Origin: Sebastes aleutianus
Lineage: Eukaryota; Chordata; Actinopteri; Perciformes; Sebastidae
DNA: 64,000 bases
NCBI GenBank assembly: GCA_916700875.1
Contig: CAKAKS010000072.1
Span: forward strand, 37,142,114-37,206,113
Direction of reading: 5' to 3'
Below the pieces are notes generated by a model that saw only the letters and a list, made by a program, of their open reading frames with translations, searched no databases and was not told the origin of the DNA. A program made the translations under genes and the position numbers. Positions 54,860 to 64,000 of the stretch are shown here, in pieces; position 1 is the first letter of the stretch; each line of letters begins with the position of its first letter.

Positions 54860-54955
54860 ATATCTTGTTGTGTGCTTGTTCTATCTTTTGCTGCTGTAAC
54901 TCAGAAATTTCCCCTCAGGGATTAATAAAGTACCTACCTACTTACCTACCTATAT
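54860..54955 (+). mobile_element. LINE 3'-tail fragment with tetranucleotide end
   Basis: AAATTTCCCCTCAGGGATTAATAAAG, then CTAC/CTAT units, is the typical 3' end of a fish non-LTR retrotransposon. The AATAAA at 54924-54929 belongs to this tail and is probably not the gene's own signal. Confidence 0.7.
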
Positions 54956-55194
54956 TTCCTTTGGCAAAACACTCTCATCACAAAGCCCATTAGTGGCAGT
55001 TCTGGAGCTTTCAGTCCTATCACATGATCTCTCTTGGTTGGTTGTGTTAAAATTTCTATTATTCTGAGCATTGTAAGGAATTCTCGTCCCCGTTGGTTTA
55101 AAGGAACTACAAGAACTACAACAGCAGACAGGCTTAGTGGCAGAGCGCTGTAAAAAAAAAAAAAAACAAGACGTCAAACATCTCTCTCATCCTC

Positions 55195-55410
55195 TCACCA
55201 ATCCTTTCGGCTCCTCCTCGCTAATTAAAGCCATTTCCATCTGATTTAAAGGTCAATTAATCCTCTGAGATCCTCTCCACATTCTGTCTAACGAACTGAT
55301 CATTAGCGAGAGACGCAGAACGCTCTCATCTCTTTATTTGATTACACGGAGTCCAATTACTCCGTAAGCAGTTTTCATTATTAAGCTGGAGAGGAGGAGG
55401 CAGGGGGGGA
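55195..55410. promoter_or_regulatory. Candidate conserved non-coding element, intron 12
   Basis: Repeat-free block with CGCTAATTAAAGCC, GGTCAATTAATCC, CTGATCATTAGCG, GAGTCCAATTACTCC and CATTATTAAGCTGG: five homeodomain-type cores in about 200 bp. It is flanked by purine-rich DNA and repeats. Confidence 0.35.
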
Positions 55411-55659
55411 GGGCAGTGAACGCAGCGTAAGGAGGAGAGATTAAGAGGATGTTAATGTGTAGAAAGGAAGTGTAGAGGAGTTAGAGATAGAGGGGGGGTT
55501 CCCCTAAAACGTGGTCAGTCAGACGGCAACATCACTCAGACCAAAGACAATTAAAGAGTCTTCAGAAGAAGCGTTTCTTTTCTTCCCTCTCCCATTATTG
55601 AGCTTATGGCTCTCGGGAAACAATACACCTGTCAGCTGGGATCTCATGCAACCATGCAT

Positions 55660-55661
<2 letters not shown>

Positions 55662-55694
<33 letters not shown>
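55662..55694. repeat. (AC)16 microsatellite
   Basis: A perfect run of about 33 nt in intron 12. Confidence 0.95.
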
Positions 55695-55696
<2 letters not shown>

Positions 55697-55893
55697 AAAT
55701 GACTACTCCACTGCCATTTGGCCTCCTTTTCCCCAATTTTATTCTGGAAGATGATTCCAAAGATCCTGAATTTGAATCACTTTGATCAGAGTCACACCAA
55801 GGTTTGCTCACAGTGGTGAAGTAAATCCATGTGTATCATTTGTGGTGAGTTTGACTTTTGAAGTTTGCACTAAGAAGTACTCAGATCCTTTAC

Positions 55894-56338
55894 TTAAAGG
55901 CACAATGAGTAGGATTTTCCTAAAAAAAAAATGGACGGACTGATACAAAAATAATCCCTCTCAATCATCACTTCTGAGCCACTAGAAGTGTGTGACGGCG
56001 TCTGTGTCAGCAGAGACCCTGCAGCCCTCTGCCTGGATTTTCTTATGTTGCTGTTTTTGGGACATTTCTGGGCATCAACCTCTAAAAAAACGTAGCGACC
56101 AGGTGTCAGATCATAAGCACGCATTCAAGAGGAAGCTACGAAAATGGCGAACTTGGCACTGAAAAAATGCAAATATAGCAAGGTGAAATGCCAAGCGGAA
56201 AAAGCTTGTTCCAAAATGAGAGTGAATCTGGGGTTGGCTTTCACCTGCTGGCAAGTACCGTTACTGTCGTTGAGCCAGGGAGGAGTTCAACATTCAACTT
56301 TGAATGTTGTTTACAAATCCAACTCATTGTGCCTTTAA
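55894..56338. mobile_element. TTAA-flanked MITE (AGGCACAATGAGTAGGATTT)
   Basis: The ends AGGCACAATGAGTAGGATTT and AAATCCAACTCATTGTGCCT are inverted repeats with 19 of 20 matches, each bordered by TTAA. The 445-bp unit is non-coding and sits inside another repeat, which fixes its boundaries. TTAA duplication suggests the piggyBac superfamily, though a TTA/TAA-type Harbinger target is not excluded. Confidence 0.88.
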
Positions 56339-56403
56339 GTTAAACTAGTAATACCACAGTATAGAAATACTTTGTTACAAGTAAAAATTTGAATTAAAAA
56401 TTT

Positions 56404-56560
56404 TACTTAAAGGTGCAGTGTGTAGGATTTGGCGGCATCTAGTGGTAAGGTTGCAGATTGCAACCAACTGGAACTTCTTCCGTGTGCCAATCATGTAGGA
56501 GAACTACAGTGGGCGACGCGAAAATGTGAATCTAGTGTTTGGTTTGTCCGTTCTGGGCTA
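56404..56560. mobile_element. Partial related MITE (AGGTGCAGTGTGTAGGATTT)
   Basis: After TTAA it starts AGGTGCAGTGTGTAGGATTT, 15 of 20 identical to the end of 55894-56338, then GGCGGCATCTAGTGG. The other end was not found, so it is truncated. Confidence 0.65.
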
Positions 56561-57193
56561 CTGTAATAATGATTTCCCATTTTAGAATAATATTGAAATA
56601 TCATTATTGATGCATTAATGTATACATTGCTTTAAAGCTGAAGTTGAGATTGGAGCAAATATGGAGTATAAGGTATATTATATCCCTCTGAGATGTAGTG
56701 GAGTAGAAGTATAAAGTAGCAGAACATTTAAACACTCAAGTAAAGTACCTTAAAATGTTACTTAATTGAGTAAGTGTACTTAGTTACTTTCCACCACTGA
56801 CAGAGCTGACCTCTGAGGGGACGGAGATGATGGAGGAAGCTATCAGTGTCCCTATTTATTTTTATTTAACCTCCTCTGTCCGAGTCTAAACTGCTCCACA
56901 AAAAGTAAAAGTAAAATAAAAAAGTTTGCAGACCGTTATGAGTTTATGGTACAAATATGTCTTTTGAATAAACTGTGTAAACTCAGTCAGTACATCGCAG
57001 AGCTTCTAGAACAAATATTTACATACTGTACTATTTACTATTGACATACATATCTATTTGCAACCCAGCTAGATCGTTACTGTAAACCTGTTTTTTGGCT
57101 TTGCATATATTGTATATATTTTGGATTTGCACCTTATTTTAGATTTTTTATGCACTGCAATTTCACTCAGGATAAATAATCTACCTTATTTTG

Positions 57194-57695
57194 TTAAAGG
57201 TCCCATATTACAGAAAGTGAGATTTGTATGTATTTTTATTATAAAGAAGGTTTAAGTGCATTATTAATACTTTGAAAGTATCGAAGCGCTCAATCAATGG
57301 AGAAATCCACGCAGCCCGTATTTAGAAACTGTGCCTTTAATCGAGCCATCAGGATTTCTGTAACTTTGTGATGTCATAACAACATTTCACAGTTTTAAAC
57401 TTAAACATTGTAAATGTGTCCCAGTTTATTTGCTGCTGCAGTGTATGTGAATGACATCAGCTGACAGGAAGTAAACATTGACCCAAGCTGTTGCCTAGCA
57501 ACACAATTCCGTTGCATTTCCGTTGAAATGTGCTAAAACAGAGCGTTTCAGACAGAGGGTGAATACAGGCAGCAGACAGTATGAGGAAAATAAAGTTTTT
57601 TTTAACATTACAGCATGTAAACATGTTCTAGTACAAAACACAAAATACAAACAAAAAGTATGAACCTGAAAATGAGCACGATATGGGACCTTTAA
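57194..57695. mobile_element. TTAA-flanked MITE (AGGTCCCATAT), 260 bp before exon 13
   Basis: TTAA-AGGTCCCATATTA at the left and CGATATGGGACCT-TTAA at the right give an 11-bp inverted end and TTAA on both sides. The ~500-bp body is non-coding. A diverged copy in the same gene is at 33800-34137, in the opposite orientation. Confidence 0.85.
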
Positions 57696-57955
57696 GACAT
57701 GGATGATTTTTGTTCCTGGACCTAATGGTGACTTACATCGATTAAGGACGATGCCATATTTTTCAACGACAAACAGATTGAAAAGATGACAGGAAGAGAC
57801 ATTTTTTATTGCCACATTGTGCTGCTTCTGGATCCGATTTTCAGATCGTATTTCTGATTTCTTTTGGCGTCTAACACAAGTTTCTCCTCTTCAGTTGAGT
57901 TTTTCTTTTTTAAGTTGACTTCCTGTTGACGTGCTACCATCTGTTTTCTCTGCAG

Positions 57956-58720
57956 GACTCCATCAGCAGGTCTGCAGACCTCCTCGGCAGGCGTGGAGCA
58001 GGACCCCGCGCCTTCTCACCCGTCCTCCCCTCAGCCCCACCCCTCTGGGCATCTACCTGGCCTGATAAGGAAAACACCTGACGGACGCCACGGAGACGCT
58101 TTGTGGCTTAAGATTAAACACAGAAACAAAGAGACTGTGGGGACAGATGGAGATCCTGGAAGGAATTATAATAACCAGCTGTGTGTCCTCACTGATGAGG
58201 AGGATTTTTCTGAATCAGGACACAAACGACGACGTGGCGTTTCTGGATTTGATCATTTCCTGTGATGTCAGCAGCCCAGAGTGTCATCCAACAGATCTAA
58301 CCTTCTGTTTCCTCTCTGGACTAAAACTACAGACGCCTCAAGTGGACATTTTGACACCAGCGGAGCGTCCTTTCCCTCCTCTACAGCCGTTGAACTCATA
58401 TCGACATGAAGCTGATGTCTGTATTTCCCGAGGCGTTCTTTGGAAACTCGTCAACAAACCATTTTTTTTCAAGAGTCCAAAGCTCTGATAGATGGACGGC
58501 AGAGGTCACGTGACCGAGCGCTGTTTACTGAGGACTCTCAGAGGACGAGAGACAAGTCGTTACATGTGCTCTGCTGCTGCCTTTTTGCATAATATACTGT
58601 TTTAAAGGAAAGTTTCACTTTTCACACTGTGTGTGTTTGTCTTTTTTCATAGACTTCTATCGTCCCTCGAGCCCCACAAACCCCTGAGTTCTAAAATAAA
58701 AAAGTGAAGCAAATTTGTTC
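57956..58720 (+). other. meis1: Probable 3'UTR exon 13 of meis1
   Basis: A good acceptor (TGTTTTCTCTGCAG) at 57942-57955 is followed by repeat-free sequence and an AATAAA at 58695-58700. In mammals MEIS1 exon 13 also encodes the alternative long C-terminus when exon 12 is skipped; here the frame after skipping would give 36 unrelated residues to a TGA. The exon is inferred from the unused donor after the stop, the acceptor and the signal; cDNA would settle it. Confidence 0.5.
58695..58700 (+). other. meis1: Polyadenylation signal AATAAA
   Basis: AATAAA lies 740 nt into the proposed exon 13, after a TGTGTGTGTTTGTC stretch at 58627. It is the first canonical signal after the exon 13 acceptor. 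Confidence 0.5.
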
Positions 58721-59395
58721 CTCGATTCGTTAAAGTATTTTATTATTGACGCCTGGAGGTTTTGGCTCCTCGTACTGCTGGCAAACTCTACAGAAGGTGT
58801 TAGGACACTTGACGGCAACAAATTAGTACACTTTACGGAGGTTCACGTACGTCATCTGTGATTTGGGAAATGTTTCTAGTTTTCCTCCCCCACATTTCAT
58901 GGGAAGAATTTTTACTTTTTACTCGATTACATTTATATCCTCTCTAATTAGTACTAAATTGTATACTCTAGCTCGCTTCAATGTCTTAAGAAATAACAAG
59001 ACTCACAATACATCCTTGTCTCTCCTTCTTTAATTAATTGTACTATTACTTTCATTCCTTTCTGTCTGTCCTTCTCTCTTTTCTAATTCCTTCTTTATCT
59101 TTTTACTTTTCTTTGATCTGAAAACTGAACTCTACTCCTCTTCACATTACTACACTACTTTGGATACTTGAGTATATTTTGCTGCTAAAACTAGTAATTT
59201 TTACTTCTAACTGAGTATTTTCCACTGTGGTGTTGCTACTTTGACGTATATAATTTCCTCGGACAGGAGTAGAAAACTCATTTTCAAGCTATGAAATATA
59301 TTTTTGTAACCTAACTTTTAGTCACCATTTTATTTATTTTCCATTTCTGAATGCCAACATGGCAACTCAGTGAAATTCACCTCAACTCAACACAC
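58721..59395. other. Downstream intergenic DNA, no feature seen
   Basis: AT-rich sequence with a few modules of the AAGTA/TACTT repeat family (about 59150-59240). No gene was recognised. Confidence 0.5.
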
Positions 59396-59399
59396 TGGA

Positions 59400-60080
59400 G
59401 GAGCCGGTGGATTTTTTTTTTTGGGGTGGGGGGAGAAAATGCCAAAAAGCCTTCAGCAGAACTGAGGGGGAAACTAAAATTACAACTTTAATATCATGTG
59501 TAATTTTTGAGAGTCACTCTGGTTTGAAGAGGAAAACAGTTCAGACCTGCCAACAGCTGCTGGCTCGCTCGGGTCCAGTTTGGTTTAAAATAATCCCAAA
59601 TCGTCACTTCACAGAGTGTACATGCAGACCTGAGAGAGGGTTTCTAGTCTTAAGAGCAGCACGCTCTTCCTCAGGAATTCAACTGAGGAGGAGGAAAAAA
59701 AAAAAGGCGATTTACGTAAATCTGCTCCAAACTCTTAAATGGAGAGATTAGTTCCCCCTCACGCTCCAGTTGGCCCCCTCAATGGATGTGCTCTCCCAAT
59801 CCGCTGGGAGTTTCCTAGATACACCTCATTTCAAAGCTGGCGGCCACAAAAGAGATCATTTATCTTCCTCTTAAAATCAATTACTAATTTGGAGCTGCAG
59901 ATATTCAGCTGGCTGCAGGAGACAGAACTTGTTCAGATGAGTTTGACGGGGACATTTTTCAACCAACTGGAGATTTATTTTTGAAGCAGAAAACATGAGA
60001 GTTTAAAGCAAACATGAGTCCTCAGTGCTGCTCCTCTTTCTCCCTCTGCTGCACTTTGAGCTGACTGACAGGCGGCAGCT
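59400..60080. promoter_or_regulatory. Candidate conserved non-coding block downstream of the gene
   Basis: A repeat-free, balanced 680-bp stretch (for example AGGAATTCAACTGAGGAGG, GATTTACGTAAATC, AATCAATTACTAATTTGGAG). Open frames here match nothing I know. Candidate 3' enhancer by texture only. Confidence 0.28.
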
Positions 60081-60639
60081 TCAACTCCCATGTTTGACTG
60101 CCCTCTTTAGGGGATTGAGGAAACTGCCTTCATGTCTGTTTTTTGAAAGCCAAATGTGTGATGAGCCAGTCAGCGGATGTTGAGTGCCAGTCAAAGAATC
60201 AAACACTTAAAAATGCATAAAAAGATGAAAAAGAAACACGATGTTGAAGTAAAGAGAGTCTCTGGTGGCTGGTGTGACAACAACACAGCGACAGCAAAAT
60301 AAATCACATTTGAGAAAGTTTTTAATTGACTGTTTGGAGCTCTGGTGTGCTGTAATTTCCCACAGATCACTCTGGCAGTGAATGCAACGTGTACAGGCAG
60401 GCAATTTATTACGGTTTTTACTATTAATACTTTTTATAAACACACACAAAAACTAACAAAAACACACCACCGTTTTAAATTTAAGACATTTGACGAGAAT
60501 ATTTAAGAATACTTCATATAAATGATGTCATAACTTTTAACCCTTTGGTGTCTTTCCAATGGGGTCAAAGGTCATCTTTTGCCTGCGTATGATAACATAC
60601 AGTAAGTCTGAAATGATTTACTATATAGGTTGTTATAGA

Positions 60640-61720
60640 CTGATGCTATGCTATTGTAATTATATTTACTCAAGTACTGCATAAGTACAAATTGAGGTAC
60701 TTTAATTGAGTATTTTCTTTTCATGACACTTTCTACTTCTACTTCACTACATCTCAGAGGGAAATTACAATTATTTGATGACATAATCTATAATCGATAA
60801 TATAAGATTTTTGCATCCAAGTACAACTGAAATGATTAGTCGATTGACAAAAAATTAATTGGCAACTATTTTGATGGTTTAAGTCATTTTTCATGCAAAA
60901 ACATTTCACACAAATGTGAAAATTTGCTGCTTTCCCTTTTAATAATGTTAATAAAGTTAAGGCATTACTATATGTATTATAAAACAAACATTGTGAAGGT
61001 GTCACTTTGGGCTCTTGCTCATTGTGACGACATTTCTCACTATTTTCACTATTTTTTACAAACCAAATAATCAATCAATTAATGGAGAAAATAATCAGCA
61101 GATTAATCCATAATGAAAATAATCATTAGTTAATAGTTCAAAATGAGCTCACATAAACTCTCTGACTGATGTGTTTTTTTAGATGTTGTGTGCAGTCACT
61201 TTTAGCCGACACACAACTCCAGCTTAGGCTGTTTTTTTCAGGGACAACAGATAAAGATTCTGGTTTATTTACAGTTATTTAGTTGGAATGTAACTAAGTA
61301 CAAATTTTAGGTGCTTGTACTTTACTTGAGTCATTTCTTTTTATGCCACTTTCTACTTCTACTGCATTACATTTATCTGACAGCTTTAGTTATTTAGTAG
61401 TACAGCTGAAATGATTAGTCAATTAATCAATTAGTCAATTGACAGAGATTTAATTGGCAACTACTTTGATGGTTTATTTCATTTTTCATGTAAAAACATT
61501 TCATGGTTGCAGCTTCACATATGTGAAGATTTGCTGCTTTTCCTTTTAATAACGTTAATAATGTTAATGTATTTGTAATAATGTTGAGGTTTGGACTGTT
61601 GGTTGGATAAACTAAGTGAAGGTGTCACTTTGAGCTCTGGGTCATTGTGACGGCATTTCTCACTATTTTCACTATTTTTACTAACCAAACAATAAATCGA
61701 TTAACGGAGAAAATAATCCT
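60640..61720. repeat. Tandem pair of a ~450-bp composite repeat
   Basis: Two collinear copies (about 60660-61090 and 61290-61700) share ACTTTCTACTTCTACT, CTGAAATGATTAGTC, AATTGGCAACTA.TTTGATGG, GCTGCTTT.CCTTTTAATAA and CATTTCTCACTATTTTCAC. The offset is about 600 bp. A third, partial relative lies at 19670-19915. Confidence 0.85.
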
Positions 61721-62149
61721 AAAAGCAGCAATACCACATTCTTCGGTTGATTTCTTTTGTAAATAGCCGTGTAATAAGCGGGATGATGTACTTCAGGGTG
61801 CTTCGCGTTGGGGTCCTGCAGGGTTTATTTCACAACAATGACCGGCTTGTTGTACATTATCCCTACTTGATCATATTGTCAAATGACCGCTTCAGTTTCA
61901 TACAAACCTTAAACATTTTCTCCTCTCCTGATTCAATAAAATCTATCTTGACTATCGAATCATTTTAAAGTAGTAGTTTAAAGGAACCTGCAACCAGTAT
62001 GTAGACTCCCGCCCCTGCACTTTTCCAGGGGAACCCCTGATATTTGATGTTCGATAAGTAAGTGAGTGAGAGCTCAAGGTGAGTCAGACAGTTATCTGTA
62101 TCAGTGTTTGTAATCGTCTGTGTGTCTTCTCTCAGCAGGAAAGAATGCA

Positions 62150-62570
62150 GCAGAGATGCTCAGATGGTGATAAATTGGTCCCGAGGAGCTCTTGTGGGCT
62201 CTGGTGCCCAGGAGATGACCCTCTCTGGCTGCAGGCAGCGAGCCCACAGAGGTAACGAGGTTTATCTAAACAAACCAACTCCTAATTTGGACTCGAGTAA
62301 CAAATGTTAGCCTGAGCAGACCCAAATTCCAAGGAGACATTAATCTGCCTCCTCCAGGTCTGGACCTGTGACCTGCCGGTCCATCAATACTCTGCTTAAA
62401 AACAACAGCCGCCATGAGCTCACTGGCCTCCTCGTGAAACCCGCTCTGTTCACCCTCCAGATCTGTGGGATCCACGAGGGCCGAACACAAAGTTGGATAA
62501 TTTATTGCCTTTAATTAAATGCTTGCTTCAGGAGGGATTAAATGTGTTTCCCCATGTGCGGGGCAAAAGG
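62150..62570. promoter_or_regulatory. Candidate conserved non-coding block, 3' flank
   Basis: Unique sequence with AACCAACTCCTAATTTGG, GGAGACATTAATCTGCC and ATTGCCTTTAATTAAATGC; repeat-free for over 400 bp between AT-rich repeats. Regulatory role is inferred. Confidence 0.3.
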
Positions 62571-62797
62571 GGAAGGTATTCAGTGTCGGACAGAGGATCC
62601 AGAGACTCGGGGAGGGAGGATCATGGTTACCTTGAGGGAGGAAGTGGAGGAGGAAAGGTGGGGGAGACGAGGGAGGGAGGGGGGGGGTCGGTTTACTTGT
62701 CGGACAGGAAGTCAACCTCGTTTATGAAAGACAATCGTCATCTGTTCATCTGAACATGCAGGTCATTTAAAGACCACAGGACTGGTTGTTTTTACAC

Positions 62798-63228
62798 AGG
62801 GAATTTTGGATACCTCTTTGTATCACTCCATAAATCCGAAAATACTGTCAACAGCCATAAAAAATAATTTTTCACCATGTTTTTAGGAATAAAATGTTCA
62901 ATAAATCAGGCTATGAATGATATATGAACAAACCCCTCTGTAAGAACCTTCAAAATATAGAGAGGAATGAAACTGGAAAGTTTGGTGTATGTAAGTGCTA
63001 CTGAAGTGGAGATTTCTGGTTCAGAGTATGAAAAGAAATTCATATACGAAAACACTGCAGGTGAATAGGGTAAACATTTTAACTAATAGATATCATCATG
63101 AAACTTCCCCAGTTGATTATTTACATAAAGACGATTATATTTTGTATTACAAGTTTTTGGAAAATGCATGTTTAAATATGCAAATGAGGCATTATCTTAT
63201 TGAATTTGTGCTAATTTTCATACATTTC
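62798..63228. repeat. Repeat family V, second copy
   Basis: Starts GGGAATTTTGGATACCTC and ends after AAATATGCAAATGAGGCATT. It lacks the last ~200 bp present in the other copies. Confidence 0.88.
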
Positions 63229-63239
63229 TAGAATAGAAA

Positions 63240-63295
63240 TACGCTACGATACGATATGATACGATACGATACAACTTTATTGTCTTTATTCTTGT
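63240..63295 (-). mobile_element. LINE tail with GATAC pentanucleotide repeat
   Basis: ACGATACGATATGATACGAT and further GATAC units run into ACAACTTTATTGTC. On the minus strand this is a GACAATAAAGTTGT end followed by a pentanucleotide tail, typical of non-LTR retrotransposon 3' ends. It sits exactly where family V copy 2 stops. Confidence 0.6.
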
Positions 63296-63334
63296 TTCAT
63301 TTTGTTGACACATTGGAGTTAAAGGTTTTTACAG

Positions 63335-63965
63335 AGGGGATTTTGGATATCTTTGTATCACTCCATGAATCAGAAAATAGACAGCCTTAGAAAATCCATT
63401 TTCGCCATGTTTTTAGGGAATAAAATGTTGTATAATTCAGGCCAAGAATGATATATGAACAAACCCCTCTGTAAAAAAAATTTCTGAATATAGATAGGAA
63501 TGAAACAGGAAAGTTTGTAGCTACTGAAGTGAAGATTTCTGGCTCAGAGTCTGAGAGAAAACTCATTTTGAGAAAACGACCTTTAAAGATATGGATTGTA
63601 CAATTCCATACATTTTGAAAACACTGCAGGTGAATAGGGAAAAATGTTTAACTAATAGATATCACCATGAAAATTCCCAAGTTGATTGCTTACATTAAGA
63701 CAATTATTTTTTGTATTACAAGTTTTCTGAAAATGTTATGTTTAAATATGCAAATGAGGCATTATCTAATGTTCACTTTGGGTGACTTTAGGATAAATCT
63801 ACCAATGCAAATAGACAAAGTACTAAAATAATCACCTAAATTTGTATTTAGGATGTTTTCTTTCCACTAGTCTGAAAGAAGACATGTTATGGAAGCAAAA
63901 TAGCAAAATTAGCAAAACTGACCAGTGCATGAAAGACTGATTTTGCCCGGGGTGTCTCGCCTTAA
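63335..63965. repeat. Repeat family V, third copy
   Basis: From GGGGATTTTGGATATC to GACCAGTGCATGAAAGACTG it aligns with 48190-48835 almost throughout. It is in the same orientation as copies 1 and 2. Confidence 0.88.
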
Positions 63966-64000
63966 ATAAGGTTTTGAATGCAGGACTTTTACTTATACTG

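Larger units (their letters stand above)
55860..56808. repeat. AAGTAAAAGTAC-type repeat split by two insertions
   Basis: The outer repeat begins near AAGTACTCAGATCCTTTACTT (55874), resumes at 56341 (AACTAGTAATACCACAG) and 56690 (GAGATGTAGTGGAGTAG), and ends CTTTCCACCACTGACAG. A TTAA-flanked element (55894-56338) and a second fragment (56404-56560) interrupt it. Confidence 0.7.

Noticed and set aside
54924..54929. AATAAA as the meis1 poly(A) signal after exon 12
   Set aside because: It lies in a LINE 3'-tail with CTAC/CTAT units, and exon 12 has a strong donor before it. Use by a minor transcript is still possible.
57993..58265. 90-codon frame in the proposed exon 13
   Set aside because: It has no ATG at its start (GTG only), no similarity to the MEIS1b C-terminus, and is not in frame with exon 11 or 12.

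Overview
The window is vertebrate nuclear DNA, almost certainly from a teleost and probably a percomorph fish. It has a GT-AG split gene with kilobase introns, dense CA/TG microsatellites, tRNA-derived SINEs, Tc1-, hAT- and TTAA-type DNA transposon remnants and LINE pieces. It is not prokaryotic: the open frames outside the exons are short and lie mostly in repeats.

There is one real gene, a complete MEIS-family TALE homeobox gene on the + strand. Twelve coding exons (2755-54033) join in frame to a 394-residue protein, and a probable 3'UTR exon follows at 57956 to about 58720. The Meis1-like stretches and the WHYM ending point to meis1. Several unusual changes (His/Ala runs in exon 2, Leu for Met in the homeodomain, an altered basic linker) suggest a diverged fish duplicate, perhaps meis1a; paralog assignment needs a tree.

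Layout: 1-2150 AT-rich upstream DNA; 2160-2754 CpG-rich promoter/5'UTR; exon 1 (2755), exon 2 (6091), exon 3 (8512), exons 4-6 (11064-12254), exon 7 (17257), exon 8 (27566), exon 9 (40605), exon 10 (49506), exon 11 (52818), exon 12 with stop (53975), non-coding exon 13 (57956); 58720-64000 downstream DNA. The introns are a mosaic of transposon fossils and low-complexity DNA, with several unique, TAAT-rich blocks that look like candidate conserved regulatory elements.

The most interesting signals are: two oppositely oriented copies of a hAT-like element flanking exon 3; six exact PBX-MEIS decamers (TGATTGACAG) in introns of a MEIS gene, at least three carried by one repeat family; a long overlapping upstream ORF through exons 1-3; a CA repeat abutting the exon 11 donor; a stop codon 56 nt before the last junction; two dated nested insertions (one with a perfect 8-bp target duplication inside a LINE); and a Myb/SANT-like coding fossil in intron 9. 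I found no convincing new defence-like or enzymatic system. Names of repeat families rest on recognition and hallmark ends, not on a database search.
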